A stretch of DNA of 29,943 nt from DRVV01 sp964487415. GTDB lineage: Archaea > Thermoproteota > Bathyarchaeia > Bathyarchaeales > Bathycorpusculaceae. Location: assembly GCA_964487415.1 (NCBI GenBank), contig CAZAPQ010000089.1, forward strand, positions 1 through 29,943, written 5' to 3'. The position numbers and the translations under genes were made by a program. The first letter of the stretch is position 1. Every line of letters begins with the position of its first letter. This document shows positions 23,894 to 29,943 of the stretch, one piece after another. The notes under the pieces are model-generated. The model made no database searches and was not told the origin of the DNA. It worked only from the letters and a program-made list of their open reading frames with translations.

Positions 23894-24862
23894 ATGCTTT
23901 TGGTGGCGTCAAAGCCTTTAATTGTGGTTCACGGTGGCGCTGGAAGATGGGATCCGCAACATAGCGGTCCAGCTTTAGAGGGTGTTAAGAAGGCTGCTGA
24001 ATTAGGTTTTGACCTTTTGATGGCCGGAGGGACGGCATTAGATGCCGTTGTTGAGGCTGTAGCCTTCATGGAGGACACTGGCATCTTTAACGCTGGAAGA
24101 GGCTCAGCTCTGAATATAGATGGGCATGTAGAAATGGAAGCTTCAGTGATGAACGGTAAAACCCTTGAGGCTGGAGCTGTTGCACTTTTAAAGGATGTTA
24201 GAAACCCGGTGCGTTTGGCAAGGCTTGTTATGGAGAATACCGATCATGTTTTTATTGTAGGCAAGGGTGCTGATAAACTTGCAAGAATATTTAATGTTGA
24301 AAGGATATGTGCAACGCCATCAAATTTTCAGCTTGAAAAATATCAGATGCAAAGGCAAGCTCTTCTTGATGGGAATTTTAATTTGCAAAAGCTTACCAAC
24401 TTAGTTAGGGCTCATCCTGAACTATTTAGCATGGAAACTGTTGGCGCCGTGGCATTAGATAAGCATGGTGATGTTGCGGCCGCTACTTCTACGGGAGGTT
24501 TTCCATTGAAATTTCCCGGCAGGATAGGCGACTCTCCGTTGATAGGTTGTGGAACATATGCTGACAATCAAAGCGGGGCTTGCTCAGCGACGGGTATTGG
24601 CGAAATAGCCATTAGGCTGGTTTTGGCTAAAACAGTCTGTAACTATATGGCTTTTGGCAAAACAGCCCAGGAAGCCGTTGAAGAAGCTGTAAATCTCGTT
24701 AACCAGCGTTTCCCTTTAATTCCAAATATCATTGGTTTAATTGCTGTTAGTGCTAAAGGCGAGGTGGGTGCAGCGCATAACTCTGATAATCTTTGTTGGG
24801 CGTATATGGCTCCTGACGCGCAGAAGCCTCTAGCCTACCTCAAGGCAAAGTTTCTAAAGTAA
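23894..24862 (+). CDS. Isoaspartyl peptidase / plant-type L-asparaginase (Ntn hydrolase)
   Basis: This enzyme hydrolyses L-asparagine or beta-aspartyl dipeptides and is made as a precursor that cleaves itself. It has IVVHGGAGRWD at the start, GIFNAGRGSALNIDGHVEMEAS, and the autocleavage site SMETVGAVALD, where Thr182 becomes the N-terminal nucleophile of the beta chain. GCGTYADN and SATGIGE follow as substrate-binding loops. Length (322 residues) is normal. GGAGG at 23888-23892 lies so close to the ATG at 23894 that a start at TTG 23900 or GTG 23903 is also possible. It stands alone behind its own promoter. Confidence 0.9.
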   Translation: MLLVASKPLIVVHGGAGRWDPQHSGPALEGVKKAAELGFDLLMAGGTALDAVVEAVAFMEDTGIFNAGRGSALNIDGHVEMEASVMNGKTLEAGAVALLKDVRNPVRLARLVMENTDHVFIVGKGADKLARIFNVERICATPSNFQLEKYQMQRQALLDGNFNLQKLTNLVRAHPELFSMETVGAVALDKHGDVAAATSTGGFPLKFPGRIGDSPLIGCGTYADNQSGACSATGIGEIAIRLVLAKTVCNYMAFGKTAQEAVEEAVNLVNQRFPLIPNIIGLIAVSAKGEVGAAHNSDNLCWAYMAPDAQKPLAYLKAKFLK

Positions 24863-24882
24863 ACCTTAAAGAGGGGGCGGGC

Positions 24883-24887
24883 TTTTT
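24883..24887 (+). terminator. T-rich transcription stop after the asparaginase gene
   Basis: The stretch GGGGGCGGGCTTTTT, 12-27 nt past the stop codon, ends in five T, which suits archaeal T-tract termination. Confidence 0.35.
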
Positions 24888-24920
24888 GAAACCATAATTC
24901 GACAGCTGACGAATAAAAAC

Positions 24921-24928
24921 CTTTAAAG
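24921..24928 (+). promoter_or_regulatory. TATA box before the Glu/Trp microprotein
   Basis: CTTTAAAG, preceded by the A-rich GAATAAAAAC, is centred about 25 nt before the ATG at 24949, predicting a leaderless mRNA. Confidence 0.45.
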
Positions 24929-24936
24929 CCATCTTG

Positions 24937-24948
24937 AGGGAATTCCCT
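24937..24948 (+). repeat. 12-bp perfect palindrome at the predicted transcription start
   Basis: AGGGAATTCCCT reads the same on both strands and ends exactly one base before the ATG at 24949, between TATA box and start. The position suits an operator for a dimeric repressor. Confidence 0.4.
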
Positions 24949-25053
24949 ATGCACCTATTACCGAGGTGTGTTGAAATGTTGTTCCGCGAAGAAGAGGAAT
25001 GGGAAGAAGAGGAATGGGAAGAGGAAGAGGAATGGGAAGAAGAGGAATGGTGA
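24949..25053 (+). CDS. Glu/Trp-repeat microprotein (34 or 25 residues), function unknown
   Basis: A short frame encodes MHLLPRCVEMLFR followed by four tandem blocks of four or five Glu each closed by one Trp (EEEEW, EEEEW, EEEEEW, EEEEW), ending with TGA right after the last Trp. The DNA is a 15-bp repeat (GAAGAAGAGGAATGG) with mixed GAA/GAG codons. Two starts are possible: ATG 24949, leaderless behind the TATA box, or ATG 24976 after GAGGTG. The protein would be extremely acidic with Trp every fifth or sixth residue. It may instead be a simple repeat without product. I do not know a family for it. Confidence 0.4.
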   Translation: MHLLPRCVEMLFREEEEWEEEEWEEEEEWEEEEW

Positions 25054-25077
25054 CATCTCCAGGATCTCTAGGCTTCC

Positions 25078-25092
25078 CTTATTTCTTTTTAA
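25078..25092 (+). terminator. T-rich terminator candidate after the microprotein ORF
   Basis: CTTATTTCTTTTTAA, 25-39 nt past the TGA, suits an archaeal T-tract terminator and would make the microprotein a separate transcript from ABCE1. Confidence 0.35.
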
Positions 25093-25188
25093 TTGATCCA
25101 TGCTCGAAAAATTTTAGTAAAAAGTTGTCTCTTTTGACCTAAAATTGCTCCCATTATTTTACTATTGATGTTGAGTTGTTGATGGAAG

Positions 25189-26985
25189 ATGCCGCGAGTT
25201 GCAGTGCTAGATTCGGACAAATGCAAGCCAAAAAGCTGTGATAGGTTATGCTATCGCTTTTGTCCCATGGTTCGAAGCCGCATAGAAGCAATTCGCTTTG
25301 AGGATAAAAGGCCGATTATCGTTGAATCTCTATGTTCTGGATGCGGGATCTGTGTTAAAAAGTGTCCATTTCAAGCTATTTCAGTCGTTAATATCCCAGA
25401 TGAGCTTGAGACTGAATGTAGCCATAGATTCGGTCCAAACGCCTTTAAGCTTTATAGGCTTCCAGTGCCTTCTCCTGGAACGGTTTTAGGGCTTCTTGGA
25501 AAAAATGGTATAGGCAAAACTACTGCCATTAGAATACTCTCTGGCGAAATTAGACCAAACCTTGGAAACTATGAAAATCCACCATCGTGGGCAGAAATAA
25601 TACGTTATTTTAGAGGCTCAACCCTTCAAATATACTTCCAGAAAATGAGTGAGGGAAAGCTTAGAGTTGTCCATAAGCCCCAGTATGTTGATAAGATACC
25701 TAAAGTTGTATCCGGAAACGTTGGAGAACTTTTGTCAAAGGTGGATGAACGCGATGTTCTTAATGATATCGCAGAACAGCTTGAACTTAAAAAGCTATGG
25801 GATAGGCCTCTTGAGGCTCTCAGTGGCGGTGAACTTCAAAGGGTTGCTGTGGCTGCTGTAATATGCCGAGATGCTGATGTGTACCTATTTGATGAGCCAT
25901 CCAGCTATCTGGATGTTAAGCAGAGGCTCATGGTTGCAAGGGCCATAAGAAGCTTAAGGAAATTTGAAAAGATTGTTGTAGTTGCTGAGCATGATTTAGC
26001 CGTATTGGATTATTTATCTGATCAAATATGTCTTTTTTATGGAGAACCCGGGGTTTATGGCATAGTTTCCCATGTGCATGGTGTCAGGGCGGGTATAAAT
26101 ATCTACCTTCAAGGTTTCATTCCTGATGAGAACGTGCGTTTTAGGAAGGAGGCTATAATTTTTCATGAAAAGCCGCCCACAGAAAGCCCGGAAGTCGGGG
26201 AGGAGCTTTTAGTATGGGATAAGCTGGAGAAAACTTATGGGAACTTTAAACTTGCAGCTCATCCTGGAAGTATAAGGAAGGGCGAAATTGTTGGAATCTT
26301 AGGACCTAATGGTATAGGTAAAACCACTTTCGTTAAGATACTGGCCGGATTAGAGAAAACCGATGATGAACGTGAGTTCAAGACACTTTTGGTAAGCTAT
26401 AAACCTCAATATATCGCCGCAGAGTATGAGGGAACAGTCCAAGGGCTTTTAATGGCCATAGCAAAGGAGGAGTTCATGTCAGGCTGGTACAAGTCTGAGA
26501 TCATTGAACCTCTTGGGCTTAATCGCCTTTTAGATAGGCAAGTGTCTGAGCTGAGTGGTGGAGAGTTGCAGAAAGCAGCCATTGCTGCTTGCCTTTCCAG
26601 GAAAGCTGATCTTTATCTTTTAGATGAGCCCAGTGCCTACCTGGATGTTGAAGAAAGACTTCACATGGCCAGAACTATTCGTAGAGTTATACAGTACCGA
26701 AAAGCTACAGCCTTTGTGGTTGAACATGATGTTGTAGCCCAAGACTTTATCGCAGACCGCCTAATGATTTTCACTGGAGAGCCTGGGATAAAAGGTATCG
26801 CACATCCACCAGTCAGCCTTAGGGAGGGTATGAATATGTTTCTTAAGGAGATGAATGTAACCTTTAGAAGGGATCCAATCACCAAAAGGCCTAGGGTTAA
26901 TAAAGAGGGTTCAAGGCTTGATGTTTACCAGAAGAGTGTGGGCGAATACTATTATGTGCACTATAAGGGCTCAGAAGAGGAATAA
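25189..26985 (+). CDS. rli1: ABCE1 ribosome-recycling ATPase (Rli1)
   Basis: ABCE1 splits ribosomes after termination. The 598-residue protein has an N-terminal ferredoxin-like domain with eight Cys: 12, 17, 21, 25 and 49, 52, 55, 59 for two 4Fe-4S clusters. Two ABC domains follow. The first has Walker A GKNGIGKTT (104-112) and LSGGELQRVAVAA...DADVYLFDEPSSYLDV; the second has GPNGIGKTT and LSGGELQKAAIAA...YLLDEPSAYLDV, each with an EHD His switch (AEHD, VEHD). The C-terminal segment ends KGSEEE. The start ATG follows AGTTGTTGATGGAAG. It stands apart, with 135 bp to the microprotein ORF. Confidence 0.98.
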   Translation: MPRVAVLDSDKCKPKSCDRLCYRFCPMVRSRIEAIRFEDKRPIIVESLCSGCGICVKKCPFQAISVVNIPDELETECSHRFGPNAFKLYRLPVPSPGTVLGLLGKNGIGKTTAIRILSGEIRPNLGNYENPPSWAEIIRYFRGSTLQIYFQKMSEGKLRVVHKPQYVDKIPKVVSGNVGELLSKVDERDVLNDIAEQLELKKLWDRPLEALSGGELQRVAVAAVICRDADVYLFDEPSSYLDVKQRLMVARAIRSLRKFEKIVVVAEHDLAVLDYLSDQICLFYGEPGVYGIVSHVHGVRAGINIYLQGFIPDENVRFRKEAIIFHEKPPTESPEVGEELLVWDKLEKTYGNFKLAAHPGSIRKGEIVGILGPNGIGKTTFVKILAGLEKTDDEREFKTLLVSYKPQYIAAEYEGTVQGLLMAIAKEEFMSGWYKSEIIEPLGLNRLLDRQVSELSGGELQKAAIAACLSRKADLYLLDEPSAYLDVEERLHMARTIRRVIQYRKATAFVVEHDVVAQDFIADRLMIFTGEPGIKGIAHPPVSLREGMNMFLKEMNVTFRRDPITKRPRVNKEGSRLDVYQKSVGEYYYVHYKGSEEE

Positions 26986-27203
26986 TGGTGCCTAGTCCCC
27001 TCAGCTGAATGATGATCGAGGATAAAATTAAAAACTTCAAAGCAAAATTTAAAGCTGGAAACAACCCTGTTCAAATGTTTAAGGTAAAAAGTTCTAGTAG
27101 CATGAGCGCTTGCTTCCTTATAAATCGAAATTTTTGGTTTAAAAGGATAGTTAAATTAATGTTAAAGCTGTGCATAGAAATGATTTCGACATTGGTGGAG
27201 TAG

Positions 27204-28730
27204 GTGACACAGGTAACCTTCGAGGAAATTAGTCCAGCAGACTTTTTCTATCGTAATCGTGATATAGCGGGCTTCACGAACCCCACAAGGGCGGTTTTCG
27301 CTGCCATCCGGGAGCTTGTCGAAAACTCTTTAGATGCTGCTGAAAGCATAAAGGTTCCTCCGGACATTTATGTTAGGCTGTCCTTTGAGGGTGAAGCAAG
27401 CGCTGAAACTCAAATCTATAAGCTGAGGGTTGAGGATAACGGCACTGGGATTCCGCCGCAGTATATCCCCTCAGCCTTCGGTCAAGTCCTCTACAGTTCA
27501 AAATACAAGCTTAAGCAGCAGAGGGGAACCTTTGGCCTTGGCGGAAAAATGGCGCTCCTATATGGACAAATAACCACGCATCAGCCTGCCCTTATAATAT
27601 CAAGTACTGGCGGCGCGAGGATCTTCATGTATAAACTTATGATTGACATTCAAAGGAACCGCCCAATAATTCTTGACAGGAAAATCCTTTTGAATAAAGA
27701 TGGGTGGCGGGGAACAATTGTCGAGTTCACCCTTGAAGGCGACTATCTGAGGGCTATGCCAAAAATTTTAGAGTATTTCAAGCAAACGGCTATGGTGAAT
27801 CCCTATGCCAACCTAACTTTCGTGGATCCGAAGGGGAGACTTTACAAGTTTGTCCGTGCAACCACAGTTATGCCAGATCCGCCTAGGGAAACACTTCCAC
27901 ATCCCTATGGAGTGGATGTTGAATTTCTTCAGCGTATAATACAGGTTACGGAATGCGATAACATGCTGGACTTTCTTAAGGTTCACTTCCACAGGGTTGG
28001 GGATGTCACGGCGAAGAAGTTTCTAGAATTCAGCGACATTAGCCAGTCAAAAAATCCAAAGAAGCTTTCTCATGAGGAGATAGTCAGGCTTGTACAGAAG
28101 CTAAAAGAGTTTAAGGAGTTTCTCCCGCCAGATGCTAATTGCCTGTCCCCGCTAGGCGAGGAGCTTCTTAGGACTGGAGTTTTGAAGGAACTAAAACCTG
28201 ATTTTGTGGCTGTTCATCAGCGGAAACCTGCGACTTATGCTGGCCATCCCTTCATAGTTGAAGTTGCCATAGCCTATGGCGGCGATATCCCCCAGAGGGG
28301 AAACTTTGTGGTCTACCGTTTTGCTAATAGGATCCCTCTGCTTTATGACGAGGCTAGTGATGTTTCTGTTAAGGTTATAGAGTCCATAAACTGGAGGAGA
28401 TACAAGGTTACGCCTGACATGCCCATAGCCATTATTGTGCATATATGCAGCACGAAGGTTCCATATAAAACTGTGGGCAAGGAGTTCATAGCGGACAGGC
28501 TTGAGGTTAGGCGTGAAGTAGCCAATGGCATAAGGGAAGTTGCCCGCCAGCTCCAGCGCTTCCTTTCAAGAAGAGAGCATGTGGACAGGGAAAAGAAGAG
28601 ACTCGGGGTTTTCGGCAAGTATCTCCCGAAAATTGCGGAGTTCTCCACAAAACTTTCCGGAAAAGATAAGGTTCCAGATATAGAGAGGCTTTTAAGGAGT
28701 GTGAGAAGGTATGGCGTTGAAGGAGACTAA
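27204..28730 (+). CDS. top6B: DNA topoisomerase VI subunit B
   Basis: Subunit B is the ATPase/transducer half of Topo VI, a type IIB enzyme that passes one duplex through another. The GHKL fold is clear: RELVENSLDAAE (Glu40, Asn41), VEDNGTGIP (Asp77), GTFGLGGKMALLYG as the ATP lid near 108-121, then a transducer domain. The GTG start follows GGTGGAG by 3 bases. The protein is 508 residues, the short form without extra C-terminal Ig-like domain. Its 3' end overlaps subunit A by 20 bases. Confidence 0.97.
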   Translation: MTQVTFEEISPADFFYRNRDIAGFTNPTRAVFAAIRELVENSLDAAESIKVPPDIYVRLSFEGEASAETQIYKLRVEDNGTGIPPQYIPSAFGQVLYSSKYKLKQQRGTFGLGGKMALLYGQITTHQPALIISSTGGARIFMYKLMIDIQRNRPIILDRKILLNKDGWRGTIVEFTLEGDYLRAMPKILEYFKQTAMVNPYANLTFVDPKGRLYKFVRATTVMPDPPRETLPHPYGVDVEFLQRIIQVTECDNMLDFLKVHFHRVGDVTAKKFLEFSDISQSKNPKKLSHEEIVRLVQKLKEFKEFLPPDANCLSPLGEELLRTGVLKELKPDFVAVHQRKPATYAGHPFIVEVAIAYGGDIPQRGNFVVYRFANRIPLLYDEASDVSVKVIESINWRRYKVTPDMPIAIIVHICSTKVPYKTVGKEFIADRLEVRREVANGIREVARQLQRFLSRREHVDREKKRLGVFGKYLPKIAEFSTKLSGKDKVPDIERLLRSVRRYGVEGD

Positions 28731-29802
28731 AAGCGTAGCTGAGAAGCGCAAAGAGGTTTTAGCCACTCTAGAAGGTTTTGGAACGAAAATCTACGAGCAG
28801 CTTGATAGGGGATTTTTCCCATCCATAGATATGCCCAGCCGCTCCACGGAAAACATCTATTACGACCCAAAGCTCAGACAGTTTATCCTTGGCGATAAGA
28901 GGATTAAGCGAAGCGCCCGCAACATCCGCCACTTGAAGCCCTTCGCCCAACTTGTGTGGGCCGCCCTATTCTCCTACGAGTTGACATCCCAGAGAAAAAC
29001 CTCAACGCTTAGAGACGTCTACTATTCAGCCCAAGCCTATGAGATGTCCTTTAAAGATCAGCAGGAATCTAACAACATAATAACCGATCTAGAAACCATT
29101 TTAGGCCATTCAAGGGAGGACTTTAACATTTTCCCTGAGGAACGTTCAGCGGTTTTTGGGGATCTTACAATACGCTATACCGTGCCGGGGTATGAAGGTA
29201 AAACCCTAAATTTGACCTCTCACCCAGACGGCGTAATGATTGGGCCAGCTTTAACGTCAGCAGAGTTTGTGGAAACTTCAGCTGACAAGGTTATAGCCAT
29301 AGAAAAAGGCGGTCTATTCACACGCTTCATAGAGGAGAATGTGCATAAGAAGTTTAATGCCCTTCTCGTGCTTACAGCCGGGCAGGCGCCAAGGGCAACT
29401 CGCCACTTTATTAGAAGGCTAAACAGGGAGCTTAAACTTCCAGTATACATTTTCACTGACGGGGATCCATGGGGCATGCATATAGCCATGGTCATAATCT
29501 CCGGTTCGGCAAATGCGGCTCACTTAAGGGACCTGACAACACCTGATGCGAAATGGAGCGGAGTTTGGGCTACGGACATCGTTCGATACAAACTGCCCAC
29601 GGATCCGCTGGACGACATAGACATTAAGAGGCTGCATGAACTTCAGAGGGATCCAAGATATAAAGAGGATCCGCTATGGCAGAGGGAAATAAAAACCTTC
29701 TTAAAGATTAGGCGAAAAGCCGAGCAAGAGGCTTTCAGCAGATATGGTCTCACGTACATTGTTGACGAATATTTGCCCGCTAAGCTTGAAGAGACCACGT
29801 GA
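28711..29802 (+). CDS. top6A: DNA topoisomerase VI subunit A (Spo11 homologue)
   Basis: Subunit A cuts the DNA gate. The 363-residue protein has the winged-helix catalytic motif KTSTLRDVYYSAQAY with Tyr105 as the expected nucleophile (the second Tyr, as in Spo11), and a Toprim fold with VIAIEKGGLFTRF and YIFTDGDPWGMHIA (metal-binding Glu and the DGDPWG Asp pair). TAGQAPRATRHFIRRL lies between. It overlaps top6B by 20 bases and is co-transcribed with it. It ends 64 bp before the next gene. Confidence 0.97.
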   Translation: MALKETKSVAEKRKEVLATLEGFGTKIYEQLDRGFFPSIDMPSRSTENIYYDPKLRQFILGDKRIKRSARNIRHLKPFAQLVWAALFSYELTSQRKTSTLRDVYYSAQAYEMSFKDQQESNNIITDLETILGHSREDFNIFPEERSAVFGDLTIRYTVPGYEGKTLNLTSHPDGVMIGPALTSAEFVETSADKVIAIEKGGLFTRFIEENVHKKFNALLVLTAGQAPRATRHFIRRLNRELKLPVYIFTDGDPWGMHIAMVIISGSANAAHLRDLTTPDAKWSGVWATDIVRYKLPTDPLDDIDIKRLHELQRDPRYKEDPLWQREIKTFLKIRRKAEQEAFSRYGLTYIVDEYLPAKLEETT

Positions 29803-29812
29803 AAAGAAGAAA

Positions 29813-29841
29813 TTTAAATAGGTCTTGAAAGCCTATTTAAA
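29813..29841 (+). repeat. Perfect 10-bp inverted repeat containing TATA-like sequence
   Basis: TTTAAATAGG (29813-29822) and CCTATTTAAA (29832-29841) flank a 9-nt spacer. The left arm contains TTTAAATA, a TATA box about 29 nt from a start that would place the GGGAGGA site in the mRNA. It is either an operator around the promoter of the next gene or a terminator-like hairpin behind top6A. Confidence 0.5.
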
Positions 29842-29866
29842 AGGCATAATTACGGGAGGATCAAGA

Positions 29867-29943
29867 TTGAGTGGAAAAAGCCGTTTTGGTTTAAGCGCCG
29901 CCGAAAAGTTCTTCGGTCTAATCCTTTTAATCGTGGGTGCCGT
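29867..29943 (+). CDS. 5' part of an unknown membrane protein gene, cut by the window edge
   Basis: A TTG start 6 nt after GGGAGGA (29854-29860) opens a frame that runs to the window end: MSGKSRFGLSAAEKFFGL, then ILLIVGAV, the beginning of a membrane helix after a basic, amphipathic start. Twenty-five codons are visible. The strong ribosome-binding site and the inverted repeat/TATA element support a real gene; its identity cannot be told. Confidence 0.6.
   Translation, partial: MSGKSRFGLSAAEKFFGLILLIVGA

Noticed and set aside
27009..27015. Perfect box C sequence ATGATGA before top6B
   Set aside because: No box D (CTGA) follows within a suitable distance and no terminal stem can be formed, so it is not a C/D RNA.
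27009..27203. 64-codon plus-strand frame between ABCE1 and top6B
   Set aside because: Lys/Phe/Met-rich with no start signal and no motif; the AT-rich stretch is better read as the top6B promoter region.

Overview
The window is archaeal chromosome of moderate GC. The evidence is a thermosome subunit, ABCE1 with two 4Fe-4S centres, DNA topoisomerase VI (both subunits), family B DNA polymerase, CDP-archaeol synthase, AglB, KEOPS Cgi121 and a Sua5-type threonylcarbamoyl-AMP synthase, together with TATA-type promoters that often sit about 25 nt from a start codon (leaderless mRNAs). The gene mix, and a PolB with a PIP-like N-terminus as in crenarchaeal PolB1, suggest a TACK-group archaeon, possibly Bathyarchaeia-like. 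That placement is inference. I see no rRNA, tRNA, CRISPR array, insertion sequence or phage gene; most of the window is dense housekeeping sequence.

Layout. 1-3.7 kb: 5'-truncated moeA, a small membrane protein, an agmatinase-family ureohydrolase and a NusB-plus-methyltransferase RNA m5C enzyme. 3.75-6.4 kb: family B DNA polymerase. 6.4-10.4 kb (minus strand): zinc ribbon, aglB, GlcNAc-1-P transferase and queT, an N-glycosylation block ending in a QueT-family transporter gene with a structured GC-rich leader. 10.5-13.2 kb: topoisomerase IA with two tightly coupled small genes. 13.2-14.5 kb (minus): radB and carS. 14.5-17.1 kb: an RNase H-fold protein coupled to a Clp1/Grc3 polynucleotide kinase, with endonuclease III convergent. 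17.1-18.9 kb: a small protein resembling proteasome chaperone PAC4, coupled to a UbiD-family decarboxylase (probably the archaeal mevalonate-pathway enzyme). 18.9-23.6 kb: Sua5, thermosome, phosphoribosyltransferase, KEOPS Cgi121 and, on the minus strand, a THUMP/Tan1-like protein. 23.9-27 kb: Ntn-type asparaginase, a tiny Glu/Trp-repeat ORF and ABCE1. 27.2-29.8 kb: top6B and top6A, then the first codons of a membrane protein.

Themes: tRNA modification (Sua5 and Cgi121 for t6A, a Tan1-like THUMP protein, an m5C methyltransferase), DNA replication and topology (PolB, TopA, Topo VI, RadB, Nth), N-glycosylation, and isoprenoid/lipid synthesis (UbiD-type decarboxylase, CarS).

Best leads for something undescribed: (1) the queT leader, where a CCTCCC element can pair either within a GC hairpin or with the GGGAGG ribosome-binding site, i.e. 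riboswitch-like; (2) a 74-nt k-turn (box C/D-like) RNA candidate at 23625-23698 on the minus strand; (3) a 25-34 residue microprotein made of Glu-rich blocks each ending in Trp, behind its own promoter and a 12-bp palindrome; (4) the PAC4-like protein; (5) a GlcNAc-1-P transferase lacking its first membrane helix and with Asn in place of a metal-binding Asp.
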